Origin: Hyphomicrobiales bacterium
GTDB taxonomy: Bacteria; Pseudomonadota; Alphaproteobacteria; Rhizobiales; Rhizobiaceae
Assembly: GCA_900466575.1 (NCBI GenBank)
Contig: UBMP01000022.1
Coordinates: 118,486 to 182,485, forward strand
Direction: 5' to 3'
Length of the DNA: 64,000 bases
In this document: positions 27,610-34,847 of the stretch, one piece after another
How positions within the stretch are numbered: the stretch's first letter is position 1
Layout: every line of letters begins with the position of its first letter
Program-made: the position numbers and the translations under genes
The notes under the pieces: generated by a model
Seen by the model: the letters and a program-made list of their open reading frames with translations, nothing else
Database searches by the model: none
Told to the model about the DNA's origin: nothing

Positions 27610-27759
27610 ATGAGCACGCCCTTCACGATTCACATTCCCGATGAGCGTCTCGAGCAGATCAAACGTAAGATCGAGGCTTATGACTGGAATCAGCTTCCGT
27701 ATGCGGGGGGCTGGACATCCGGGGTCGGCAAGGCCGATCTTCAGCGGCTGGTCAGCTGA
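27610..27759 (+). pseudogene. N-terminal remnant of an epoxide hydrolase (EHN domain)
   Basis: A 49-codon frame from ATG 27610. PFTIHIPDERLEQIKRKI, YDWNQLPYAGGW and G-KADLQRLVS match the start of the EHN domain that opens bacterial and eukaryotic microsomal-type epoxide hydrolases. The full protein would continue with ~330 residues containing the alpha/beta hydrolase core; here a stop follows and a minus-strand SDR gene ends 18 bases later. The rest has been deleted, probably by the rearrangement that brought in the SDR/TetR pair. Confidence 0.75.
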
Positions 27760-27777
27760 CCCCGAATGTCGGCGGTG

Positions 27778-28521
27778 TTACACAGCGACGAAACCACCAT
27801 CGACCATCAGCTCCGCACCACCGACGAAGCTGCTTTCGTCTGATGCCAGGAACATCACGGCCTTCGCGATTTCATCCGCCTCGGCCAGCCTGCCAAACGG
27901 GATGGTCCCCATCATCCACGCCTCCGCGCCGTCATTGCTTTGCAAGTAGGTTTTCATGGCCGGGGTGAGGACCATGCCCGGCGAAACCACATTTACGCGG
28001 ATGCCCCTGTCTTTCAGGTCGACTGTCCAGGTGCGCGCAAACGACCGGATCGCGGCCTTGGTCGCGCTGTAGACCGAGAGGTTGGCAAAGCCCTTGGATC
28101 CCGCTCCAGACCCCGCGAGCACAATAGACCCTCCAGCGGACATGAGCGGCAGGGCCTTCTGAACGGTATAGACTGTTCCCCTGACGTTGATGTCGAACAG
28201 GCGGTCGAAATGGGCGTCCTCTATCTCATCAAGGGAGGCAGATTCGGATATACCAGCATTGGCATAGACCACGTCCACGCGATCGTGATCGCTTCTGATC
28301 CTGGCATACAAGCGCTCGAGATCTGCAGCATTGCTGACATCCCCCTGAACGCCGACCGCACCATTGCCGATTTCCGAGATTGCAGCATGGAGGCGCTCTC
28401 CATTGCGGCCGGTGATGTAGATCAGGGCACCTTCGCCTGCGAAGGCCTTCGCTGTCGCCAGGCCAATTCCGTCCGTGCCTCCCGTGATCACCACGACCTT
28501 GTCTTCAAACCGCTTCGCCAT
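27778..28521 (-). CDS. SDR-family NAD(P)-dependent oxidoreductase
   Basis: A classical short-chain dehydrogenase of 247 residues. ATG 28521 is used (AAGGAAGAG upstream; ATG 28524 is equally possible). The cofactor motif is TGGTDGIG, then NAG in YANAGISE, catalytic S in LAGSGAG and YxxxK in VYSATKAAIRSF, followed by NVVSPGMV. All catalytic residues are present. It diverges from a TetR gene across 87 bases holding two palindromic operators, the usual layout for a repressor and its target. Substrate unknown. Confidence 0.9.
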   Translation of the reverse strand: MAKRFEDKVVVITGGTDGIGLATAKAFAGEGALIYITGRNGERLHAAISEIGNGAVGVQGDVSNAADLERLYARIRSDHDRVDVVYANAGISESASLDEIEDAHFDRLFDINVRGTVYTVQKALPLMSAGGSIVLAGSGAGSKGFANLSVYSATKAAIRSFARTWTVDLKDRGIRVNVVSPGMVLTPAMKTYLQSNDGAEAWMMGTIPFGRLAEADEIAKAVMFLASDESSFVGGAELMVDGGFVAV

Positions 28522-28536
28522 CATTCTCTTCCTTGT

Positions 28537-28581
28537 AAGTGGAGGATTGCTCCACTTGTTATATGGAGATATCCTCCACTT
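28537..28581. promoter_or_regulatory. Tandem palindromic operators between the SDR and TetR genes
   Basis: Site 1 is AAGTGGAG-N5-CTCCACTT (28537-28557), a perfect 8-bp inverted repeat. Site 2 has TGGAG-ATATC-CTCCA (28564-28578) with the same 5-base spacing, and CTT continues its right arm. The centres are 24 bp apart. Both sites lie in the short gap between two divergent starts, where a TetR dimer could repress both genes. Confidence 0.7.
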
Positions 28582-28608
28582 ATCAAGAAGGAAGGGAAAA
28601 GAAGTATT

Positions 28609-29163
28609 TTGAGTGGTGGTAGTTCATTGAGAGCCGATGCCCAGAAAAACCGGGACCGCATCGTCACGGCGGCAGAGGAGGTGTTTTTGGAGCGAGGCGC
28701 GAACGTCACCTTGGATGAGGTAGCAAAGCGTGCGGGAGTGGGCGTCGCGACGCTCTACCGACGGTTTCCCACCCGTGAGGAACTTCTCGCGGCGACTTAC
28801 AGCGCGCGTTTCGTGACGTTTGCAGAGACCAGTCGAGCTCGGGATGCGGATCTCGATCCCTTAAGCGCCTTGCGGGTTTATCTGGAGGAACTGGTGCAAC
28901 ACACCAATACCTATCGCGGCCTTGCAGCCTCGCTCGGCACGGTCTTGCAGGTTGGAACGCCTGGATGTGTCGCGACCACGGAAGAAGGGACGCGCCTTTT
29001 GAATCGTGCGCAAAAGGCGGGCGTGGTTCGGCCGGATATCAACTTCGACGACATAGTCTGCGTGGCCACAGCAGTCTCGCTTGCGACCGAGCAGCATGGG
29101 TCTCCGAAAGTCCGCATCGCTCATTTGGTGGGTGTGTTCTTGGATGGGATCGGAAACCGTTGA
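28609..29163 (+). CDS. TetR/AcrR-family transcriptional regulator
   Basis: A 184-residue repressor. The open frame extends far to the left through the SDR gene, so I place the start at TTG 28609, after GAAGGG; TTG 28627 is a shorter alternative. The HTH is RIVTAAEEVFLERGANVTLDEVAKRAG followed by VGVATLYRRFPTREELL. The C-terminal ligand domain is helical and unremarkable. The gene diverges from the SDR gene over paired palindromes, so local repression relieved by the SDR substrate is the likely arrangement. Confidence 0.85.
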   Translation: MSGGSSLRADAQKNRDRIVTAAEEVFLERGANVTLDEVAKRAGVGVATLYRRFPTREELLAATYSARFVTFAETSRARDADLDPLSALRVYLEELVQHTNTYRGLAASLGTVLQVGTPGCVATTEEGTRLLNRAQKAGVVRPDINFDDIVCVATAVSLATEQHGSPKVRIAHLVGVFLDGIGNR

Positions 29164-29518
29164 GTTGCCGGAAAGGCGATGACGCGGCCACGAGGGCTTT
29201 CGCATTGCCAGCGACAGCCATGTGCGCCGGCGCATCCTCGCGGTCTGCATCCGGCGCATGCCATCCGCAGGCGAAATCACCGGGACGTAGCCAACCGATT
29301 GCGTAATATCGAAAATTCAGGAACCTTCGAATTCCGCGATCGTGTGCCGCCGGCTTGCCCAGCTGCTTTCCAAGCAGGTAACCATCATGCCGCGAAATCT
29401 CGCTGGCCCGAAGCAACAGCTGCGCCGCAGCCGAAACCTTGCTCCGTGCCACCTCGCCAGCCTGCTTACGCGCTGGCCGGCCCCACCAGCAGGAGGTTCG
29501 AGCCGGATTTCTCAAAGC
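29164..29518. other. Intergenic region with no recognisable gene
   Basis: About 355 bases between the convergent TetR and SnoaL-like genes. Both strands can be translated in long stretches, as expected at this GC content. I see no family motif, no ribosome site and no terminator-like hairpin with a T-run. It may be the debris of a deleted gene. Confidence 0.35.
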
Positions 29519-29935
29519 CTATCCTGCATCCCCCGCTCGCTTCGAAAACATGTACATGTAGAGACTGTCGGCATATTCCTTGGTGACGACGATCAGACCG
29601 TCGCGGACCTCGAAGAGGAAATGATAGCGATTGTGGAAGGCCCCCGCGGGCGTATCGGCGTCACCCTCAACTTCCGCAGCCACACGGGCGCCTTCGGCCG
29701 TCATGCCGGTGATCGTATATTTGACGTCGGCCTTGACGCTCGCCTTGAAGCCTCGGTACAGCTCCGCCCACTGAGCCTTGTTCCGTGTTCCGGCCAGGGG
29801 ACTCAATGCAGGGTCCTGTGGCACCACCCACTGCAGGTCGTCAGCCAACAGGCGCAGCAGGCCGGTTATGTCGTCGCTGCCAAGCAAGCCGATAAACTTG
29901 CGGACCAAATTCTTGTTGTCTTCAATGTTTGACAT
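29519..29935 (-). CDS. SnoaL-like NTF2-fold protein
   Basis: A 138-residue protein starting MSNIEDNKNLVRKF at ATG 29935 with GGAGG upstream. The pattern FIGLLGSDDITGLLRLLADDLQW...YRGFKASV..YTITGMTAEGARVAAEVEG..NRYHFLFEVRDGLIVVTKEYADS is typical of the SnoaL/limonene-epoxide-hydrolase-like group. It is the second gene after an SDR gene, 14 bases away, so the two are co-transcribed and may act in sequence on one small molecule. It is distinct from the SnoaL-like gene at 27203. The reaction is unknown. Confidence 0.85.
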   Translation of the reverse strand: MSNIEDNKNLVRKFIGLLGSDDITGLLRLLADDLQWVVPQDPALSPLAGTRNKAQWAELYRGFKASVKADVKYTITGMTAEGARVAAEVEGDADTPAGAFHNRYHFLFEVRDGLIVVTKEYADSLYMYMFSKRAGDAG

Positions 29936-29949
29936 TTCGTGACCTCCTG

Positions 29950-30729
29950 TTAATGCGCCGCGCCGCCATCGAGAATAAGAGTGCCGCCCGTGAAATAGGA
30001 GGCGTCGTCGCTTGCAAGGAACGAGACCAGGCCGCCCGCATCATGCTCCGGATCGCCAAGATGGCCCATCGGCAACGTTTTCATAAACGCGTCTCGCTGG
30101 CTCTGATCCTTAAGATTGTCGGCCAGCGCGTCGGTCAGAATACCGGGAAGAATGCAGTTAACCGTGATGCCGTACGCTCCGAGTTCGTGCGCCGCCGTCA
30201 GCGACAGGCTGCGAATGGCTTCTTTCGTTGCATTGTAGGCAGCCATGTGGGGTTTTCCCGCCAAGGCCTGGGGTGATCCAAAGTTGATGATGCGGCCATG
30301 GCGCTGGCTTTTCATGTATGGCAGCACAGCGCGCATACCGTAGAGCGTGCCTTTGAATCCGGTGGCAAACGTGTAATCCCATTCCTCGTCCGAGATGTCT
30401 TCGAATGGTGTCTCCGGCGGCGACAGCGCGTGTTGTCCGGGGGAGCCCCAGGACTGAGCCACGTTGACCAATATGTCGACGTTGCCAAATGTGGTCACCG
30501 TCTGCGCGACCATCGCATTGACTTTCGCCTCGCTGCCGACATCGACGGTCAATCCGATCGCAGACAGGCCGGCGGCCGTGATCTCTTCGACGACCTTGTT
30601 CACGGTCGGCGCACTGCGCGAGGCGACGACGACATGCGCACCGTCTTTGGCAAGCCGGAGAGCGATGCCGCGCCCAATTCCCCGCCCGGCGCCTGTCACA
30701 ATCGCGACTTTGTTTGCAAGCTTTGTCAT
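29950..30729 (-). CDS. SDR-family oxidoreductase with altered NNAG motif
   Basis: A 259-residue short-chain dehydrogenase. Cofactor site is TGAGRGIG; the catalytic region has INFGSPQ, then AAYNATKEA (YxxxK), and the C-terminus is GGTLILDGG. The structural NNAG motif, normally N-A-G, reads NVAQ (DILVNVAQSW), an unusual replacement of the glycine. The catalytic serine is in a GSPQ context. It is the first gene of a two-gene operon with the SnoaL-like gene. The fold and chemistry call is secure; substrate unknown. Confidence 0.88.
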   Translation of the reverse strand: MTKLANKVAIVTGAGRGIGRGIALRLAKDGAHVVVASRSAPTVNKVVEEITAAGLSAIGLTVDVGSEAKVNAMVAQTVTTFGNVDILVNVAQSWGSPGQHALSPPETPFEDISDEEWDYTFATGFKGTLYGMRAVLPYMKSQRHGRIINFGSPQALAGKPHMAAYNATKEAIRSLSLTAAHELGAYGITVNCILPGILTDALADNLKDQSQRDAFMKTLPMGHLGDPEHDAGGLVSFLASDDASYFTGGTLILDGGAAH

Positions 30730-31197
30730 TTTTACTCCGTCAGTGTCGTTGCGCTAGGGATGTCGGACACGCCGATGCCGTCTCAAATGCCGAGGGTTCG
30801 GGGCGGGGCGGTGTAACTCCTTTGAGCATGATCCCCGCGGGGAGCCGGCCAGAGCTTGGCGGCTTTGGCAGGACCGACCGCCAGCGGTCCGGGTTGATAG
30901 AGCTTGGTTTGCGCAGGATGCAGCGGGTGGGCGTCTGACCAGCCGCGTCGCTGCGCGCAAAGATCAGGTCATTTGCCTTGAGACGGCCGACATCGGGGGG
31001 GCCTGCGCGACCGATGCCATTGGAGCCACCGAAGACCATGAAGCTTGCGTTTTGAACTGAACGCTCAGGAGTTGTCGTGCGCGATATCCGGTTCACAGAG
31101 GCACCGATAAAACATATTTGCATGCCCACAAAGTATGCCTTAGGAGGTCATTGACAAGTAGGATGGTATTTTTGCCGTTAGTATGGAGAAAGATACT
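30730..31197. other. Intergenic region upstream of HxlR gene 1
   Basis: About 470 bases. A minus-strand frame (30740-31129) can be read but has no recognised domain and no ribosome site, and I do not call it. The right end carries TTGACA at 31151-31156, a possible -35 for the HxlR gene, without a good -10. GGAGAAAG at 31185-31192 is the ribosome site used to place the HxlR start. Confidence 0.35.
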
Positions 31198-31533
31198 ATG
31201 ACCCGTTTTGAGGCCTCGGATGTCCATCGGCTCCGCGAGGAAATGCGTCGGGGCTTCGCGACGATCAGCGGCAAGTGGAAGCTGGAGATACTCTGGTTGC
31301 TCAACCAGCGCGTCCACCGTTTCGGTGAGCTCCGGAAAGGACTCCCGGGCATCACCCAGCACATGCTGACGGCGCAATTGCGTGAACTGGAGCGCGACGG
31401 ATTAGTCTCGCGCGAGGTGTTTGCTGAGGTTCCCCCGCGTGTCGAATACGCGCTGACCGACAAGGCGCGCGGATTGGGACCCACAATGGACGCTCTGATC
31501 GCATGGTCGGCGAACTACGGGAAGCGCGACTAA
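31198..31533 (+). CDS. HxlR-family winged-helix transcriptional regulator 1
   Basis: An 111-residue single-domain regulator. ATG 31198 is preferred because GGAGAAAG ends 5 bases before it; ATG 31183 is in frame but has no ribosome site. Family features are ISGKWKLEILWLLNQRVHRFGELRKGLPGITQHMLTAQLRELERDGLVSREV and PPRVEYALTDKARGL. It lacks the N-terminal redox cysteine found in many HxlR proteins, so thiol sensing is unlikely. It is not close to an obvious target; the SDR-SnoaL operon on the other strand is the nearest candidate. Confidence 0.88.
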   Translation: MTRFEASDVHRLREEMRRGFATISGKWKLEILWLLNQRVHRFGELRKGLPGITQHMLTAQLRELERDGLVSREVFAEVPPRVEYALTDKARGLGPTMDALIAWSANYGKRD

Positions 31534-31574
31534 AAGCAGGGGGCGCAGTTCGGGCCCAACTCGCGGCTCTTGTA

Positions 31575-31964
31575 TCAGGTTTTGTTGTTTTCGAATGCCT
31601 TCCGCGCCGTCTCGATCTCATCGCTGTGCATTTCGCCCCAGGCCAACAGGATCGCGAGCGGTTCGGTCAATGAGCGGCCGAGCTGTGTGAGCTCATATTC
31701 GACCTTCGGCGGGATGGTTGGATAGGCAGTTCTGCGAACCAGCCCGTCGCGCTCCAGGCCGCGAAGCGTCAGGGTGAGCATGCGGTGCGAAACGCCGCCA
31801 ATACGGCGCATGATCTCGTTAAAACGCATGGGGCCACCAGAAAGCGTTCCAACCGCCATGATGGTCCATTTGTCACCAATCCGGTCGAGGACCTGGCCCA
31901 GTACTCTGCATTTCTCAGGGTGATGACCCTCGATATTGTTTGTTTTTTCCGCCTTTGTCGCCAT
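31575..31964 (-). CDS. HxlR-family winged-helix transcriptional regulator 2
   Basis: A 129-residue regulator from ATG 31964 (GGAG 6 bases upstream; ATG 31982 also in frame). It has the cysteine motif HPEKCRVLGQVLDRIGDKW; this conserved cysteine is used for redox or electrophile sensing in QorR/HypR-like members. The wing shows RFNEIMRRIGGVSHRMLTLTLRGLERDGLVRR and PPKVEYELTQLG. It diverges from a decayed NmrA-like gene and DoxX. HxlR regulators commonly control an adjacent NmrA/QorB-type reductase, so its main target may be the damaged gene. Confidence 0.9.
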   Translation of the reverse strand: MATKAEKTNNIEGHHPEKCRVLGQVLDRIGDKWTIMAVGTLSGGPMRFNEIMRRIGGVSHRMLTLTLRGLERDGLVRRTAYPTIPPKVEYELTQLGRSLTEPLAILLAWGEMHSDEIETARKAFENNKT

Positions 31965-31987
31965 GACGATCTCCACGAACATAAAGG

Positions 31988-31998
31988 TGCGTGACGCA
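31988..31998. promoter_or_regulatory. Small palindrome in the HxlR 2 / DoxX divergent region
   Basis: TGCG-TGA-CGCA at 31988-31998 lies 24 bases upstream of the HxlR 2 start. Its position fits an autoregulatory operator, but the arms are only 4 bp long. Confidence 0.3.
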
Positions 31999-32085
31999 TC
32001 TTTTTGTGCATTCTTACGCGCCGCATCAAGAACATATAGAACGTTACGAACAGAATGTGCGTTAAATTAATTGGCGAGGTAAAGA

Positions 32086-32214
32086 ATGAAAGTCGGTGTA
32101 AGTGACACGAGCGGCCATCTCGGCAAATCGACTATCGCGGAAGGGCTTCAACGAGGCGCAATATCGAAATCCTCCGAAACCGGCGCTTGGCGAGAGATTC
32201 CGACGACATCGTGA
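32086..32214 (+). pseudogene. N-terminal remnant of an NmrA/QorB-like NAD(P)-binding protein
   Basis: A 42-codon frame from ATG 32086 with GAGGT upstream begins MKVGVSDTSGHLGKSTIAEGL, which matches the Rossmann start of NmrA-like azoreductase/QorB proteins (usually MKVGVTGASGHLG...). The expected ~250 more residues are missing: the frame stops at 32212-32214 and DoxX follows. The first glycine-rich turn is also altered (SDTSG). The fragment keeps its promoter side facing HxlR 2, as if the gene had been replaced from its middle onward. Confidence 0.65.
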
Positions 32215-32336
32215 CCGGCGATACGGAGCGCCTTGCCGGGCGCCCGCCCAGGCGGCTGCGTGGCGCGCTTACTGTTCTTCTTTCATCCTCGGCGGCCTGA
32301 CGGCAGGCCCGCGACCTAGCAACAAGGACAATCATT

Positions 32337-32729
32337 ATGAAGCTCAAGTGGATTTACTGGATCGCCACGACGATCATTGCTGCCATCTATCTCCTCGCGG
32401 GAGCCTATTATCTCTCCGACATAGCTGGCGTGCAGCGCATCTTCCTCACGCTCGGCTATCCTCCCTATCTCGTGCCGATCCTTGCCGTGTTGAAGCCGCT
32501 CGCTGCAGTGACGATCCTCTGGCGGTTCAGCGTGGCCTTGTCGGATCTGGCCTATGCGGGAATGTTCTATCACCTGTTGCTCGCGATCTCGGCGCACTTC
32601 AACGCGGGTCAGGTTGCTGAGGCGGCGCCGGCGACAATTGGGCTGGTGGCGTTGCTCATTTCTTTCGCGACGCAGAATGCTGCGCGCCGCAAGCCTTCGC
32701 CAAACGCTGTGCTTGCTGGGGCGAACTGA
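32337..32729 (+). CDS. DoxX-like integral membrane protein
   Basis: A 130-residue protein with four membrane spans (about residues 5-25, 45-63, 68-87 and 98-115). It begins MKLKWIYWIATTIIAAIYLLAGAYYL and carries LGYPPYLVPILAVLKPLAAV, a loop typical of the DoxX-like family, and ends in a basic tail. Members are small inner-membrane proteins linked to redox stress or quinone metabolism; the biochemical role of this subtype is unsettled. It follows the NmrA remnant on the same strand and was probably once its operon partner. Confidence 0.85.
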   Translation: MKLKWIYWIATTIIAAIYLLAGAYYLSDIAGVQRIFLTLGYPPYLVPILAVLKPLAAVTILWRFSVALSDLAYAGMFYHLLLAISAHFNAGQVAEAAPATIGLVALLISFATQNAARRKPSPNAVLAGAN

Positions 32730-32936
32730 CCGACAGGGCCTTCGCGCCGTGCGAGTCCTCTCGCCGGTCCGCCCATACAGTTTCATCCTTGCGCCCTACA
32801 GCCCCATGGCGACTGGCATGTTCGGCATGGGTGCCCACCATGTGACCAGGGCCTCCATCGCGGGCCCCACAGTTGGTGGACGACATTCAGTTTCGATTGC
32901 GTTTCAACCGATAAACGACGAATGACGTGGCAAACT

Positions 32937-32975
32937 CCGGGGCAGGGGAAACATGCCTATCCCGCTCCTGCCCGG
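32937..32975. terminator. Possible bidirectional hairpin between DoxX and TetR 2
   Basis: CCGGGGCAGG (32937-32946) pairs with CCTGCCCGG (32967-32975) with one bulged base and a 20-base loop. The two flanking genes converge here, which fits a shared terminator. There is no T-tract on either side, so intrinsic termination is uncertain. The rest of the ~300-base gap shows no gene. Confidence 0.35.
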
Positions 32976-33029
32976 CCTATCGCTTTCGCGGCAGCCATAA
33001 AACGCGATGGTGACGGCGCTGGCCGCCTG

Positions 33030-33596
33030 TCACGTCGACGGGCGAACCCCTGTCGCCACGATCGTCAGCAGCCGGGGTAGCTTCTCCAGGTCAGCGGAGA
33101 ACGTGGCGGCTGCGACAACTCCAGCAAGCACGACGGTGAGATCGTCTGAGCGAACGTCGTTCCGAATGGATCCGTCAACAGTCCCTGCTGCGATAAAGAC
33201 GGCGAGGGTTTCGTCGATGCGCTTCCAGGTCGTTGAGTTCGAGGCCTCGCGCGACATCAACGTATCGCGAAGGGCGTCATACATGGCGCGCTTGCTGAAG
33301 ATCAAAAGCCCATATTGCAAAAGCCAAATTTGCAGCGCCTCAAAGGCACTATTCTTGCTCAGAAGATCAGAGATGCTCGATAGAAGTTCGTCCAGTTCAG
33401 AACGATACACGGCCTCGGCCAAGTGGCCGCGCGTCGGAAAGTGCCGATAGAGAGTTCCTATTCCGACCCCTGCTGTTTCGGCGATCCGTTCCAGGGAAAC
33501 CTTGTCCTCGCCGGTGAGAAAGGCCTTGCGTGCCGCGGCAATGAGCCGTTCTTCGTTGCGCGCAGCGTCTGCACGCGGTCGCAATTGCTTTGACAA
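33030..33596 (-). CDS. TetR/AcrR-family transcriptional regulator 2
   Basis: A 188-residue repressor. The start is placed at TTG 33596, where the product begins LSKQLRPRADAARN; GGAGGCG upstream is the probable ribosome site and is also part of a palindrome. The frame extends to 33653, but that would cover both operators. The HTH is RLIAAARKAFLTGEDKVSLERIAETAG with VGIGTLYRHFPTRGHLA. It diverges from an aldo/keto reductase gene over two 20-bp operators, so it most likely represses that gene and itself. Confidence 0.87.
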   Translation of the reverse strand: MSKQLRPRADAARNEERLIAAARKAFLTGEDKVSLERIAETAGVGIGTLYRHFPTRGHLAEAVYRSELDELLSSISDLLSKNSAFEALQIWLLQYGLLIFSKRAMYDALRDTLMSREASNSTTWKRIDETLAVFIAAGTVDGSIRNDVRSDDLTVVLAGVVAAATFSADLEKLPRLLTIVATGVRPST

Positions 33597-33644
33597 GTGG
33601 AGGCGCCTCCGTTTAAGAAGTGGAAAACGGAGGATCATCCGTTT
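33595..33644. promoter_or_regulatory. Paired 20-bp operators between TetR 2 and aldo/keto reductase
   Basis: AAGTGGAGGCGCCTCCGTTT (33595-33614) and AAACGGAGGATCATCCGTTT (33625-33644) are near-palindromes with centres exactly 30 bp apart. The first contains the perfect 12-bp core GGAGGCGCCTCC (33599-33610), which overlaps the TetR gene's ribosome site and start codon. Binding would affect both divergent genes. Confidence 0.72.
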
Positions 33645-33671
33645 CGATGTCATTTAGCACAGGACACCCCC

Positions 33672-34583
33672 ATGGCCCAGACCCCGCACCCGATGTCACC
33701 CGGTGGAACCGTGAATTTCGCAGGGCGTCCCGTCGCCCGGATAGGATATGGCGCGATGCAGCTTCGAAACAGCTCTGACGACCCGCAATTCGCCGTCAGG
33801 CTTGTGAAAAAGGCCATTGAGCTCGGCGTCAATCATATCGATACCGCCGAATTCTACGGAAACGGTTTCGTCAATCGCGTGCTGCGGGAAGCTCTTCAGT
33901 CAAAATCCGGCGTCGTCGTTGCGACGAAAATCGGTGCCGATCCGAATGCCGGGGAGGGACCGCCGATCAGGCTCGCCCAGAGACCGGAAGAGTTGCGGGC
34001 AAGCGTTGAGCAAAACCTGATCAGTCTCGGCCTGGAGCAGATCCCGCTGGTCAACCTGCGCCGCGCCGATACCGGTCCGCATGTCGCGAAAGGTGACCAG
34101 CTTGTCGACATCGACGATCAGATCGCGACCATGGTGGCCTTGCGAGATGAGGGCAAGATCGGCGCGATTGGCTTGAGCGCCGTCGGACTAGATCTCGTAC
34201 AGCGTGTTCAATTGGCCGGCATCGCCTGCATCCAGAACGCCTACAGTCTCGTAGATCGGCAATTTGACGATCTCCTCAAGTTCTGTAGCGATCACAGCAT
34301 TGCATGGGTCCCGTTTTTTCCCCTCGGAGGCGCGGCTGCCGGGATGGCGAAGGTGACCGAGCAGCCTGAGGTTCTCGCCATCGCAGATCGATTGGGCGTG
34401 ACAACTTCGCAGGTCGGTCTGGCGTGGCTTCTGCAAAAATCTGAAAACATATTGCTCATTCCCGGAACGAGCAGCATTTCCCACCTAGAGGAAAACTGCG
34501 CCGCAGGCTCCGTGGTTCTTGACGACGGAGCCATGCGTGAACTCGAGGCGATCAGGCGGGCGCGCGCGGAAGCCCGTCATTGA
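33672..34583 (+). CDS. Aldo/keto reductase with Arg in place of the catalytic His
   Basis: A 303-residue TIM-barrel oxidoreductase from ATG 33672 (MAQTPHPMSPGG). D57, Y62 and K86 of the tetrad are present (NHIDTAEFYG, VVATKIG), but the histidine is replaced by R120 in LVNLRRAD. Comparable replacements occur in a YdbC-like AKR branch. Phosphate-binding elements near the C-terminus (LLIPGTSSISHLEEN) are intact. It is separated from TetR 2 by two palindromes and is the probable target of that repressor. Physiological substrate unknown; detoxification of a carbonyl is plausible. Confidence 0.88.
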   Translation: MAQTPHPMSPGGTVNFAGRPVARIGYGAMQLRNSSDDPQFAVRLVKKAIELGVNHIDTAEFYGNGFVNRVLREALQSKSGVVVATKIGADPNAGEGPPIRLAQRPEELRASVEQNLISLGLEQIPLVNLRRADTGPHVAKGDQLVDIDDQIATMVALRDEGKIGAIGLSAVGLDLVQRVQLAGIACIQNAYSLVDRQFDDLLKFCSDHSIAWVPFFPLGGAAAGMAKVTEQPEVLAIADRLGVTTSQVGLAWLLQKSENILLIPGTSSISHLEENCAAGSVVLDDGAMRELEAIRRARAEARH

Positions 34584-34663
34584 TCATCCAGTCCGTTTTT
34601 CGGTTCACTGACGCCTCAGGTCGGCCGTCGCATGACCTGCCTTGAGGTTGCATTTCCGAAATA

Positions 34664-34786
34664 ATGGATTCTAACATTTCAGGTCTTTTTCGCAGTGCGC
34701 GAACTGCCCTCGGACTTGTCATTGCTACCATCGTTTGCGGAACTCAGATGGGAAACACTCCGTCTTCACCTCCGAATAACCATTGA
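34664..34786 (+). CDS. Candidate 40-residue small membrane protein
   Basis: A frame from ATG 34664 to TGA 34784-34786 encodes 40 residues with a basic N-terminus and one hydrophobic segment (TALGLVIATIVCGTQ). It could be a small membrane protein, but the position before the cysteine is valine, so it is not a standard lipobox, and no ribosome site precedes the ATG. It lies alone in the gap between the aldo/keto reductase and the hydrolase. I regard it as possible only. Confidence 0.22.
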   Translation: MDSNISGLFRSARTALGLVIATIVCGTQMGNTPSSPPNNH

Positions 34787-34847
34787 CCAGTGCCACGGAC
34801 GCCTGTTGATAACCGCATCCGTCGCATAGAAAATTCAAGGTCCAGCC

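Noticed and set aside
29039..29515. A 158-residue minus-strand frame in the gap after TetR 1, containing SGSNLLLVGP in a neighbouring frame that hints at an ATP-binding transposition protein
   Set aside because: The hint is too short, lies in a different frame and lacks the rest of a P-loop; it overlaps the TetR gene for a third of its length.
30740..31129. A 129-residue minus-strand frame between the SDR operon and HxlR 1
   Set aside because: No ribosome site, no motif and proline/arginine-rich composition; it could be a real orphan but the sequence alone does not support it.
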